This document shows positions 33,514 to 42,283 of a stretch of DNA of 58,442 bases, one piece after another. The DNA is taken from assembly GCA_003164675.1 (NCBI GenBank), contig PLTX01000013.1, forward strand, positions 1-58,442, in the 5' to 3' direction. This stretch comes from Verrucomicrobiota bacterium. Its GTDB lineage: Bacteria; Verrucomicrobiota; Verrucomicrobiia; Palsa-1439. The translations under genes and the position numbers were made by a program. Positions within the stretch are counted from its first letter, which is position 1. Each line of letters opens with the position of its first letter. Below the pieces are notes generated by a model, which was not told where the DNA came from, did no database searches, and saw only the letters and a program-made list of their open reading frames with translations.

Positions 33514-34409
33514 ACTGTCCATTGTGTGACTCAACCAGGGTTTCGCAGAAGCCCTGCCGTTTTAGGGAGATGATGCAGTGTGCCGCGTGCGGATTCATCT
33601 TCGCCAGCAATTCGACAGACTCATCGGCGCCAAAACTCTACGAGGAAGATTGGTCGAGGACAGAGGTGCATCCGACCTTCATCTACTTGCAGGGCCAGTA
33701 CACGGTTCGTAACGAGTGGAAGCTGCAGGCGTTATTGGATCGTCTCGAACCGTTCCGCAAAACCAACCGGCTCCTCGACGTCGGCTGCAGCGCGGCTTTC
33801 TTCCTCAAGCTGGCGCGTGATCGAAAATGGGACGTGCAAGGCGTCGAGGTCTCGGACTTCGGCGTAAAGTTCTCGAGGGAAGAGTTGAAAATCCCCGTCT
33901 TCCAAGGCTTCCTTCAGGACGCTCATTTTCCGGACGAGTCGTTCGACGCCGTTTTCAACTCGCACGTCATCGAGCATGTGGGTAACCCGGTCGCTCTTCT
34001 CCGAGAAATGAGGCGTGTTCTTCGCCCCGGCGGCGCATTGATCACCGTCCTGCCGACCCAGTTTGCCTCTCCCAGCTACCGGTTCTTCGGGAAATGGACG
34101 GGCGAAGGGCCACCGCGCCACATTTCCTACTTTACCAAGCGGGTCTTCGAGAATCGTCTGCGCCAACTGGGATTCTCCGTCCACTTCTCACGACAGAACG
34201 TCGAATTGCAGAAAGTCCTGTCGATCCTGCTCCGACGACACGACTCGGCTGGCGCGAACGACGTTGTTCCGTCTTCGGCTTCCACCCAGGAATCCAGCAG
34301 CCCATTCGTGCGGGCCGTCAAATCCGCGCTTAACCTTGCGGCTACCGGATTCGGCGTGGGAGATGAATTGACCACGATAGCAGTTAAGAATTCCGCACCA
34401 ACTCACTGA
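33510..34409 (+). CDS. Zinc-ribbon class I SAM methyltransferase
   Basis: A 299-residue methyltransferase. The N-terminus is a zinc ribbon (CPLC ... CAACGF, cysteines 3, 6, 22, 25). Methyltransferase motif I reads RLLDVGCSAAFFLKLA near residue 87, where Ser-Ala-Ala replaces the usual Gly-x-Gly, followed by VQGVEVSDFGVKF and the later FDAVFNSHVIEHV and EMRRVLRPGGALITVLP. This layout is common in glycan clusters, often for sugar C- or O-methylation. The overlap with the preceding gene is four bases; the UDP/GDP-sugar dehydrogenase follows after ten bases. The degenerate motif I may reduce or alter cofactor binding. Confidence 0.85.
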   Translation: MNCPLCDSTRVSQKPCRFREMMQCAACGFIFASNSTDSSAPKLYEEDWSRTEVHPTFIYLQGQYTVRNEWKLQALLDRLEPFRKTNRLLDVGCSAAFFLKLARDRKWDVQGVEVSDFGVKFSREELKIPVFQGFLQDAHFPDESFDAVFNSHVIEHVGNPVALLREMRRVLRPGGALITVLPTQFASPSYRFFGKWTGEGPPRHISYFTKRVFENRLRQLGFSVHFSRQNVELQKVLSILLRRHDSAGANDVVPSSASTQESSSPFVRAVKSALNLAATGFGVGDELTTIAVKNSAPTH

Positions 34410-34419
34410 AAGACCAACC

Positions 34420-35736
34420 ATGAAAATCAGCGTTTTCGGACTCGGATACGTCGGCTCGGTAACCGCGGTCTGTCTTGCCGACCGCGAACATGACGTGATC
34501 GGCGTTGAAGCGAATCCCGACAAACTCGCGCTGTTTGGCGCTGGTCAAACCCCATTGTTTGAGCCCGGCCTCCCGGAATTGCTCACAAAAGTTTACCAGA
34601 CCAGACGCTTCACGGCCACCGCCAGCCCGGCCGAAGCGATTCGAGACTCGACAGTATCGTTCATCTGCGTCGGCACCCCGAGCAAGAAAGGGGGACAGGC
34701 CGATTTATCTCACGTCGAGCACGTCTCACGCGAAATCGGTGAGGCGCTACGCAACAAGGATGCCATGCACACAATCGTTGTCCGCAGCACGATGCTGCCG
34801 GGCAGCATTGAGAGCGTGGTCATCCCCCAAATCGAGTCGGCTTCCGGAAAGCGCGAGGGCCGTGACTTTCACGTCGTCGCCAACCCGGAGTTCATGCGCG
34901 AAGGCTCGGCCATCCGTGATTTTTACGAGCCGCCGTTCGTCGTGATTGGCGAACGCCATGCGGGCGCAGGCGATTCACTCGCGGACTTGTACCGCTGCGT
35001 AGACGCGCCGCAGGTGCGTATTACGATTCGCGCCGCCGAGGCGATCAAGTTCGCCTGCAACGCGTTCCATGCGATGAAAATTACGTTCGCCAACGAGATC
35101 GGCCAATTCTGCAAGGCCCATGGCATCGACAGCCGCGAAGTGATGGACATCGTGTGCCGGGATACGAAGCTCAACATTTCCAGGACCTATCTCAAACCCG
35201 GTCTGGCCTATGGCGGTTCCTGCCTTCCGAAAGACCTGCGCGCCCTCGTGGGACGCGCCCGGGAAAAAGATGTCGAACTCCCCATGCTCGACTCCATCGC
35301 GCGTAGCAACCTCAACCAAATCCAACGCACCATCGAGTTCGTCACCGAACTCGGCCATCGCGAGGTCGGGATTCTCGGGCTGAGTTTCAAGGTTGGCACC
35401 GACGATCTGCGCGAAAGCCCCACTGTCATCATAGCGGAAACCCTACTCGGCAAGGGATTCAAACTGGTCATCCACGATTCGGAAGTGGAACTAACCCGGC
35501 TGACCGGTGCCAACAAACGGTTCCTCGAAGACAAGCTGCCCCACATCAATTCGTTGTTGGCAACATCGCTGCAAGATGTCGTTGCGCGAAGCACAACGCT
35601 GGTTATCTGCAAGAATGCGCCCGAGTACCAGGAGTTGTCTGGGATTATTTCTCCTCATCATCACGTTGTCGATCTGGTGGCTGCAGTCAAGAGCGCCAAC
35701 ATCCCCATGGCCCAATATCACGGCTTGTACTGGTGA
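34420..35736 (+). CDS. GDP-mannose/UDP-glucose 6-dehydrogenase family, AlgD-like
   Basis: A 438-residue NAD-dependent nucleotide-sugar dehydrogenase, which oxidises a hexose to a uronic acid in two steps. It has the N-terminal MKISVFGLGYVGSVTAVCLA, FICVGTPSKKGGQADLSHVE, NPEFMREGSAIRDF and the catalytic cysteine in GGSCLPKDLRAL. That cysteine is residue 268, the same number as in Pseudomonas AlgD, and Leu after Cys is typical of the GDP-mannose form (UDP-glucose enzymes usually have Phe). The product is thus probably GDP-mannuronic acid. The following asparagine-synthase-like gene could amidate such an acid. Name and substrate are inferred from the motif. Confidence 0.88.
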   Translation: MKISVFGLGYVGSVTAVCLADREHDVIGVEANPDKLALFGAGQTPLFEPGLPELLTKVYQTRRFTATASPAEAIRDSTVSFICVGTPSKKGGQADLSHVEHVSREIGEALRNKDAMHTIVVRSTMLPGSIESVVIPQIESASGKREGRDFHVVANPEFMREGSAIRDFYEPPFVVIGERHAGAGDSLADLYRCVDAPQVRITIRAAEAIKFACNAFHAMKITFANEIGQFCKAHGIDSREVMDIVCRDTKLNISRTYLKPGLAYGGSCLPKDLRALVGRAREKDVELPMLDSIARSNLNQIQRTIEFVTELGHREVGILGLSFKVGTDDLRESPTVIIAETLLGKGFKLVIHDSEVELTRLTGANKRFLEDKLPHINSLLATSLQDVVARSTTLVICKNAPEYQELSGIISPHHHVVDLVAAVKSANIPMAQYHGLYW

Positions 35737-36935
35737 GAATTCTCACACTCATCTCGAAGTTCCCGTGGCCGCTCACGGACGGCGCGGTCATCCGCGATTT
35801 CAACCTGCTTCGCGAGGCCGCCAGGCGGCATGATGTGTCGCTGCTCTGTTTCCTGTTCACACCGACCGACCGCGAGCATTTCGATGCGTTGCGTCCGTAC
35901 TGCAGCAAGATCGTCGGAATCGACCTCGTGCGTCCGAAGTGGCGGAAGTTGGCGAACGCCGCCCAGAGCCTCGTGACGGCAGATCCGTTCATCATCCGCG
36001 AGTACTGGCGTACTGAAATGGCTCGCGCACTGGAGAACTTCGTGGACGAGGAGCGAATCGACGTCGTCCATTCGCATTTCCTGCACATGAGCCAGTATGT
36101 CGGCCACAAGCGGAACGCCGCGTTTGTGCACGACGCGCACAATCTCGAACACATCCTCTGGCAGCGGATGGGGCGCACAACGACGAATCCATTCAAGAAG
36201 GCGTTCATCCGTTCCCAATACGGCAAGCTGGTGCGCCTCCAACAGGACGTGGCGCGCGCCAGCGAAAAATGTGTCGTGCTTTCCGACGAAGATCGCGCGG
36301 AATACCAGCGCATTTGTCCCGAAGCCGATGTGACGACGGTACCCAATGGCGCGGACGTCGAGTACTGGACGCCAGGCGATACCAATGGCGCCGCCGAACC
36401 GTCATCCATTCTCTACTTTGGCAACCTGAGTTGGCCGCCGCAGGCCGATGCCGCCATTTACTTTCACGACAAAATTCTTCCCCTCGTTCGCCAGCGAGTG
36501 CCGGGTGTGAAGTTCTATATTGCAGGGCAGAATCCACCCGAGACAGTGAAAGCCCTTGCGGGCGACGGCGTGATCGTCACCGGCTTCGTCCCCGATATGC
36601 GCGAGTACATGGCCCGCGCCAGCGTTGTCGTGATGCCGTTGCGCGCCGGGGCCGGCACGAAGCATCGCGTGTTTCAGGCCATGTGCATGAGGAAACCGGT
36701 GGTCTGCACGGCCGTGGCAGCCGAAGGCATTGCCCTTACCAACGGCGAGACCGCCCTGCTCGCGGACGAACCTGAAACATTTGCCAACGCCACGGTTTCC
36801 CTGCTACAAGATACGGCGCTACGCCAGAGGCTGGGCGAACGAGGCCGTCAGCTTGTCCTCGATCGCTACGATTGGCGCGCGATCTACGAACGACTGGAAG
36901 AGGCGTTTCAGGAGGCGGTTCGCAAACGGAAATGA
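35733..36935 (+). CDS. GT4-family glycosyltransferase
   Basis: A 400-residue GT-B enzyme: VRILTLISKFPWPLTDGAVI at the start, FVHDAHNLEHILWQRMG in the acceptor domain, TTVPNGADVEYWTPGDT at the linker, SILYFGNLSWPPQADAAIYF opening the second domain, and GAGTKHRVFQAMCMRKPVVC near the end where the canonical glutamates of GT4 enzymes are replaced by a G-x-G-T-K/R-x-K type signature. It resembles the sugar-transferase group associated with exosortase-type EPS clusters. The GTG start overlaps the dehydrogenase stop (GTGA). Confidence 0.87.
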   Translation: MRILTLISKFPWPLTDGAVIRDFNLLREAARRHDVSLLCFLFTPTDREHFDALRPYCSKIVGIDLVRPKWRKLANAAQSLVTADPFIIREYWRTEMARALENFVDEERIDVVHSHFLHMSQYVGHKRNAAFVHDAHNLEHILWQRMGRTTTNPFKKAFIRSQYGKLVRLQQDVARASEKCVVLSDEDRAEYQRICPEADVTTVPNGADVEYWTPGDTNGAAEPSSILYFGNLSWPPQADAAIYFHDKILPLVRQRVPGVKFYIAGQNPPETVKALAGDGVIVTGFVPDMREYMARASVVVMPLRAGAGTKHRVFQAMCMRKPVVCTAVAAEGIALTNGETALLADEPETFANATVSLLQDTALRQRLGERGRQLVLDRYDWRAIYERLEEAFQEAVRKRK

Positions 36936-38998
36936 CAAACAGCAAGAATTATCGTGTCGGCCTCGTTGGCGCAGGTTACGTCAGCGAGTTTCATATCAAG
37001 GCTCTGAAACGTCTGCCCAACGTGCGCATCGTAGGCATCACCGACCTCGATGGTGCGCGCGCACGGGCCACGGCCCAACGCTTCGGCATCACGTCGCATC
37101 CGTCGTTGAAGGTGATGGCTGCGGAAGGTCTCGATGTCGTCCATGTCCTCACTCCGCCCGACAACCACGTCGATGTCGCGCTCGAAGCGCTCTCGCTTGG
37201 CTGCCACGTTCTCGTCGAAAAACCGCTGGCCACAAGCGTCGAGGACTGCGACCGGCTGATTGCCGAAAGCCAGGCGCGTAACTTGCGCGTGTGTGTAAAC
37301 CACACCTTGCTCGGCGATCCATTGATCAAGCGCGCGCTGGAACTGGTCAAAACGGGCGCCATTGGCGACGTCCTCACTGTCGATTACCTGCGCAGTTCGA
37401 ATTACCCGCCCTACCGCGGCGGTCCCCTCCCCCCACAATATCGCGAGGGTGGATACCAGTTTCGCGACCTCGGCGTGCACGCCCTGTATTTGCTGCAGGA
37501 GTTTCTGGGGAACATCCAGGATGTGCAGGCCGACTTTCGTGCGTCGGGCTTGAAAGACAGCGATCCGAACATCCATTTCGACGAGTGGCGCGTGTTGGTG
37601 CGCTGCGCCAAGGGCACCGGCAGCATCCAGCTCTCGTGGAACGTCAAGCCGCTCCAGCATCAACTGATCATTCAAGGCACCCGCGGGACCTTGCGCGCGG
37701 ATTTGTTCGCGATGTATCTGACGCGCCGCCGCCACACGCCTTTGCCAAAGGCTGTGGAACGTGTGGCCAACGCGTTGGCAGAATCCGCCTCGTCCGCAGT
37801 GCAATTGATCTGGAACGGCACGCTATTTGCCGTCGGCCAGCTTCAGCCTTACCAAGGGCTTCACAATTTTGTCGGCGCATTCTACGAATCTCTCGCCACT
37901 AACAACCTGATGCCAGCGGGCCTCGAACAAGCCTGCGAAGTGGTGCGCTGGACGGAGCAGGTCGCGCGCGAAGCTGACCATGCCAAGGCCAAATTCTATG
38001 GTCAATACCGTCCGGATAATCGTCCGGCGGTCGTCGTCACAGGAGCGAATGGCCTGCTGGGCAGCGCGTTCGTGAAACGCCTCATCCACGAGGACGAGTA
38101 TGTCCGCCTGTTCGTGCGGCGTCTGCCACCGCCAGAAATCGCCGATCATCCACAAATCGAGGTTGTCCTCGGCGAGCTTGGCGATCCCGATGCGGTGGAT
38201 CGTGCCATCGAGGGCGCGACCGCCGTCTTTCACATCGGCGCGGCCATGGGCGGCGGTTGGGCGGCGCACGAGGCAGCCACCATCGAGGGTACCCGCAATG
38301 TGGTCGAAGCCTGCCTGAAGCATGACGTACCCAAAGTGATTTACATCAGTTCCCTGTCGGTGATCGACTGGGCCGGTCATCCGCCCAACCAACCGGTCAC
38401 CGAGTCCGCAACCTTGGAACCTACTCCCCAGCAGCGCGGCTCTTACACGCAGGCAAAACTCGAAGCCGAGCGCATCATCCGGGCGGCGGCGCAGGAGCGC
38501 GATTTGCCCGTCGTCATTCTTCGTCCCGGCCAGATTTGGAGCGAAACCAGTGCGCTCATCACCGCCGCCGTGGGCGTTCGCCTCGGCCAGTGGCTGGTTG
38601 TCATCGGGGACGACTCAAACCAACTGCCCCTCGTGCACGTGGACGATGTCGTCGAAGCCATCGTGCTCTCGACGCAGAGCCAGTTCTCGCACGGCGAGGT
38701 GTTTCAAGTTGTGGACAACGATTTGATGAGCCGAGAGGAGTTGGTGCGTCTGTATTCCCGTGCGCGCGAACCGCAGCTCCGCATCACCCGGATCCCGCTT
38801 GGGCTGGCGTGTTTCCTCGCCAGCGGCATCGAGTGGCTGACCACGGCGTTGGGCCGACCCGCGCCAATCTCCCCGTACCGCCTGCGTTCCGCCGTTGCGC
38901 CACTGGCGTTCGATTGCTCCAAGGCACGCGACGAACTTCATTGGGAGCCACGCGCTCACACCCGCGATGCGCTCCGCAAGTTGCTCGCAGCCAGATAA
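36932..38998 (+). CDS. Gfo/Idh/MocA oxidoreductase fused to an extended SDR
   Basis: A 688-residue two-enzyme fusion. Residues 1-360 form a Gfo/Idh/MocA oxidoreductase with the NAD-binding YRVGLVGAGYVSEFHIKALK, the E-K-P motif in HVLVEKPLATSVED and the C-terminal dimer domain. From about residue 365 an extended SDR begins, with VVVTGANGLLGSAFVKRL, YISSLSVIDWAG and the catalytic YTQAK (Tyr near 503). Gfo/Idh/MocA enzymes oxidise or reduce sugar hydroxyls at C3 and elsewhere; joined to an epimerase/reductase they could carry out successive steps on one nucleotide sugar. The start ATG overlaps the GT4 stop, which fixes it. I see no stop or frame break at the junction. Confidence 0.88.
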   Translation: MTNSKNYRVGLVGAGYVSEFHIKALKRLPNVRIVGITDLDGARARATAQRFGITSHPSLKVMAAEGLDVVHVLTPPDNHVDVALEALSLGCHVLVEKPLATSVEDCDRLIAESQARNLRVCVNHTLLGDPLIKRALELVKTGAIGDVLTVDYLRSSNYPPYRGGPLPPQYREGGYQFRDLGVHALYLLQEFLGNIQDVQADFRASGLKDSDPNIHFDEWRVLVRCAKGTGSIQLSWNVKPLQHQLIIQGTRGTLRADLFAMYLTRRRHTPLPKAVERVANALAESASSAVQLIWNGTLFAVGQLQPYQGLHNFVGAFYESLATNNLMPAGLEQACEVVRWTEQVAREADHAKAKFYGQYRPDNRPAVVVTGANGLLGSAFVKRLIHEDEYVRLFVRRLPPPEIADHPQIEVVLGELGDPDAVDRAIEGATAVFHIGAAMGGGWAAHEAATIEGTRNVVEACLKHDVPKVIYISSLSVIDWAGHPPNQPVTESATLEPTPQQRGSYTQAKLEAERIIRAAAQERDLPVVILRPGQIWSETSALITAAVGVRLGQWLVVIGDDSNQLPLVHVDDVVEAIVLSTQSQFSHGEVFQVVDNDLMSREELVRLYSRAREPQLRITRIPLGLACFLASGIEWLTTALGRPAPISPYRLRSAVAPLAFDCSKARDELHWEPRAHTRDALRKLLAAR

Positions 38999-39023
38999 GT
39001 ATTAGACTGTCGCTTCGGTCACA

Positions 39024-40157
39024 ATGACGAGTTTTTGGATAACTGTTTTTTTTGCCTCCGCGGCTGCCATCGTTTGGTCGTACGCGATCTACCCGCTGCT
39101 GCTCGCACTGGTGCCGCCACGGCGCCACGAGCAAACCGGCGACCCTCGCGATTGGCCGTCAGTTTCCGTGTTGATCAGCGTGTACAACGAAGAAAAGCAC
39201 ATCGTGACGCGCATCGAAAACCTGCTCAAGCTCGATTATCCGGGCGACAAGCTCGAAATCTTGATTGGATCGGATGGTTCAACGGACCGCACCGACGAAT
39301 TGGTCAGGACGTTTCCAGATGCCCGCGTGAAACTGCGCGCGTTCGAGCAACGTGAGGGGAAGCCCAGCGTCCTCAATCGACTCGTGCCACAAGCGCATTC
39401 CGAGCTGCTCGTGTTCAGCGATGCGAACGCGATGTTCGGTTCGGACGCGCTACGAAAACTTGCGCGGCATTTTGCCAATCCACAGATCGGCGGGGTCTGC
39501 GGGAGGCTCGTACTCCACGGTGACAGTAGTGAAACCGATGAGAGCCCGTACTGGAAGTTGGAAACGTATTTGAAGACGCGCGAGAGCACCCTCGATTCCT
39601 GCCTCGGCGCCAATGGAGCCATTTACGCGATCCGCAAATCTTGCTGGCCAAGAATACCTGATAACACATTCGTGGATGACTTCGTCATCGGCATGCGGGT
39701 GCGCGAGGCGGGTCACCGGGTGATCTACGACACGGAAGCCGTAGCGAATGAAGAACTGCCACAATCGGTCGGCCACGAAATGACCCGGCGCATACGGATT
39801 GGCGCGGGCGGTTTCCAGGCATTATTTCTGTGCTGGCGTTCGCTGTTGCCGTGGCGCGGGCTTTACTCGATCGCGTTCTGGTCACACAAGGTGCTGCGGT
39901 GGTTCGCTCCGTTCTTGATGATCGCGGCGCTGGCATCAAATGTCGCCCTGCTGCCCCATCCGCTCTTCGCAGTGTTACTGGCGCTGCAACTCGCGTTTTA
40001 CAGTCTGGCGCTCTTCGGCGCTTTCATCCGGAGACGCAAGATCGTCCTATTCAGTGCTCCCTGCTATTTTGTCACGATCAACCTTGCGTTGTTGTTCGGG
40101 TTCTTCCGGTTCATTACCGGCACACAACAAGCCGCGTGGAAACGGACGGCTCGGTAA
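39024..40157 (+). CDS. Membrane GT2 glycosyltransferase
   Basis: A 377-residue GT2 enzyme with one N-terminal transmembrane helix (3-29), a cytoplasmic catalytic domain and two or three C-terminal helices (about 275-365). The catalytic part has SVSVLISVYNEEKHIVTRIE, LEILIGSDGSTDRTDELV, LLVFSDANAMF (metal-binding D-x-N/D), and DDFVIGMRVREAGHRVIYD. The final R-R-I-R-I segment takes the place of the QxxRW motif of processive synthases, so it may add a single sugar. It is the last glycosyltransferase of the run and lies three bases before the asparagine-synthase gene. Confidence 0.87.
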   Translation: MTSFWITVFFASAAAIVWSYAIYPLLLALVPPRRHEQTGDPRDWPSVSVLISVYNEEKHIVTRIENLLKLDYPGDKLEILIGSDGSTDRTDELVRTFPDARVKLRAFEQREGKPSVLNRLVPQAHSELLVFSDANAMFGSDALRKLARHFANPQIGGVCGRLVLHGDSSETDESPYWKLETYLKTRESTLDSCLGANGAIYAIRKSCWPRIPDNTFVDDFVIGMRVREAGHRVIYDTEAVANEELPQSVGHEMTRRIRIGAGGFQALFLCWRSLLPWRGLYSIAFWSHKVLRWFAPFLMIAALASNVALLPHPLFAVLLALQLAFYSLALFGAFIRRRKIVLFSAPCYFVTINLALLFGFFRFITGTQQAAWKRTAR

Positions 40158-40160
40158 GCC

Positions 40161-42068
40161 ATGTGCGGGATCGCTGGCAAATTCAATTTCGGTGACAACG
40201 CGCCGGTCTCGCGCGAATTGATCGCGCGCATGAACGTGGCCCAGGCGCATCGCGGGCCCGATGGCAGCGGCGAGTATTTCGACCGCGGCGTTGGCCTGGC
40301 GCACCGGCGATTGAGCATTCTCGACGTCGAAGGCGGCCGCCAACCGATGACCAACGAGGACAACACGATTTGGATCGTGTTCAACGGCGAGATTTACAAT
40401 TTCCCCGAACTTCGCAATCGACTCGAAGCGAAGGGGCACAAGTTCCGCTCCCACTGCGATACGGAAGCCATCGTCCATCTTTACGAAGACCTGGGTGAGA
40501 ACTGCGTCGATGATCTGCGCGGGATGTTTGCGTTCGCGATCTGGGACTCGCGCGCCGAGAAGTTGTTCATCGCGCGCGACCGTCTGGGAATCAAACCGCT
40601 CCATTACGCCGTGCTCGGTGGCCGGTCGCTGGTCTTTGGCAGCGAGATCAAGGCCATCCTGCAGGATGAAACCGTTCCTCGCCGTGTGAATCCCGACGCG
40701 CTCAGCGAATATATCAGCCTGCTGTACGTGCCCGATCCCGGCACCATGTTTGATGGCATTCAGAAGTTACCGCCGGCGCACGCGCTTACCTGCGACCGCA
40801 ACGGCGTGCGTGTCCGCCAATACTGGGACGTTCATTACAACGTAAACGAATCGCTTACCGAGGAGCAGGCAGCGGCCCAACTCTTCGATCTCTTGAAAGG
40901 AACGGTTAAAAACCATCTTCTTTCTGACGTGCCTCTCGGGGCATTCCTCAGCGGCGGGGTCGATTCGAGCGCCATCGTCGGGCTGATGCGGGAGGTCATC
41001 ACCGGCAAACTCGTAACCTCCTCGATCGGTTTCGAAGAGGAAGCGTACAACGAGCTGCCCTACGCCCGACAGATGGCTGAACGGTTTCGCTCCGAGCATC
41101 ACGAGCACGTCGTCCACGCCGATATCGAGCATCTGTTCCCGCTTATTGTTTGGTCGTTTGACGAACCATTCGCGGACTCGTCGGCCATCCCCACGTACTA
41201 TGTCAGCAAAACCGCGCGGGAACACGTGACGGTCGCTCTCAGCGGTGACGGTGGAGATGAATTATTTGCCGGCTACTCGCGTTTTCGGCTGGGGCAATTG
41301 GAGCATCGACTTCGGCGGGCGCTCGGGCCGCTACGGTTTCTGGGAGCGATGGCGCGTGTGTTGCCCGACGACGCGCGATTCAAAGCCAAAAACTCGCTGG
41401 AAAGCATCACGCGCACTCCCGACGATGCCTGTGCCCGCAAACACTTCCTCTACCTCTACACCGAAGAGGCAAAGCGGCATCTCATGGCGCAACCGGAGAC
41501 GCACGATTACGCAGCCAAGTTTCGCGCGTTGTATCGCAATGCACACGCGGCGCCCGATGACTGGCTCAACCGGGCATTGTATGTGGACCTGAAGACGTAT
41601 CTCGTCGACGACATACTCACCAAGGTCGACCGGATGAGCATGGCGGTGTCACTGGAGACGCGCCCGCCGCTGTTGGATCACAAAGTGGTCGAGTTTGTCG
41701 CCACGTTGCCGCCACGTTTCAAACTCAAAGGTTTCGAGAGCAAATACATCCTCAAGAAAGCCGCGTCACGCCTCGTGCCACAAGAGATTCTCTCGCGCAA
41801 AAAACAGGGGTTCCGCCTGCCGATCGCGGAATGGTTACGGAGCCAATTGCGCGAAACCGCTGAAGACCTCCTCCTGGGTCCGACGGCGACACGGCGGGGG
41901 TATTTCAAGAAGTCCGAATTGGAAACACTCTGGCGCGACCACCTGAGCGGTCATCGCGATAATGCGCACCAGATCTGGTCGCTTATCCTGCTGGAATTGT
42001 GGCACCGGAAGTACATCGACGATTCTCGCCCTCCGATCGCACCGAAGTCTTTCTTGCCCAATTGCTAA
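40161..42068 (+). CDS. asnB: Asparagine synthase (glutamine-hydrolysing), glycan-cluster type
   Basis: A 635-residue amidotransferase. The N-terminal class-II glutaminase starts MCGIAGKFNFGDNAPVSREL with nucleophile Cys2 and has AHRGPDGSG and FNGEIYNF. The synthase domain has the PP-loop SGGVDSSAIVGL near residue 260, VALSGDGGDELFAGYSRF, DDILTKVDRMSMAVSLETRP and KQGFRLPIAEWL. In polysaccharide clusters such genes are thought to amidate uronic acids or other carboxyl groups; the GDP-mannose dehydrogenase upstream would supply a suitable acid. True asparagine synthesis is the other option. The C-terminus ends LILLELWHRKYIDDSRPPIA and is directly followed by a disturbed region holding the end of a second, lost copy. 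Confidence 0.92.
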   Translation: MCGIAGKFNFGDNAPVSRELIARMNVAQAHRGPDGSGEYFDRGVGLAHRRLSILDVEGGRQPMTNEDNTIWIVFNGEIYNFPELRNRLEAKGHKFRSHCDTEAIVHLYEDLGENCVDDLRGMFAFAIWDSRAEKLFIARDRLGIKPLHYAVLGGRSLVFGSEIKAILQDETVPRRVNPDALSEYISLLYVPDPGTMFDGIQKLPPAHALTCDRNGVRVRQYWDVHYNVNESLTEEQAAAQLFDLLKGTVKNHLLSDVPLGAFLSGGVDSSAIVGLMREVITGKLVTSSIGFEEEAYNELPYARQMAERFRSEHHEHVVHADIEHLFPLIVWSFDEPFADSSAIPTYYVSKTAREHVTVALSGDGGDELFAGYSRFRLGQLEHRLRRALGPLRFLGAMARVLPDDARFKAKNSLESITRTPDDACARKHFLYLYTEEAKRHLMAQPETHDYAAKFRALYRNAHAAPDDWLNRALYVDLKTYLVDDILTKVDRMSMAVSLETRPPLLDHKVVEFVATLPPRFKLKGFESKYILKKAASRLVPQEILSRKKQGFRLPIAEWLRSQLRETAEDLLLGPTATRRGYFKKSELETLWRDHLSGHRDNAHQIWSLILLELWHRKYIDDSRPPIAPKSFLPNC

Positions 42069-42149
42069 TCATGCCCGGCCTCGTCGGCACCGGCCATCTT
42101 GCCGGGTTTCGGATTGCGACGAGCATTCGCAGCGTGATACAGGGCCAGC

Positions 42150-42278
42150 ATGAACCGGCTGCTGTTCGGCGACAATCTCCAGTGGTTGCGCGACACGAAA
42201 CCGTTGCGGGCCGTCTGTCGTTTGACAGCAATCTTCGCGGACGCCAGCGTCGACCTTGTGCACAAACACCTTTCCTAG
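42150..42278 (+). pseudogene. Remnant: first 42 codons of a site-specific DNA methyltransferase
   Basis: From an ATG behind AGGG the frame reads MNRLLFGDNLQWLRDTK, then after a short unrelated stretch IFADASVDLVHKHLS and stop. The pattern (R/N)RLxFGDNLxxLR ... xxDxSVDL(V/I) is the start of type II/III-like and orphan N4/N6 DNA methyltransferases, which continue with YLDPPFNS. Here the catalytic DPPF is gone and replaced by HKHLS-stop. The remains of a modification gene therefore sit six bases in front of a nuclease gene. The homology is seen by eye on a short stretch; an alignment would settle it. Confidence 0.6.
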
Positions 42279-42283
42279 CATGT

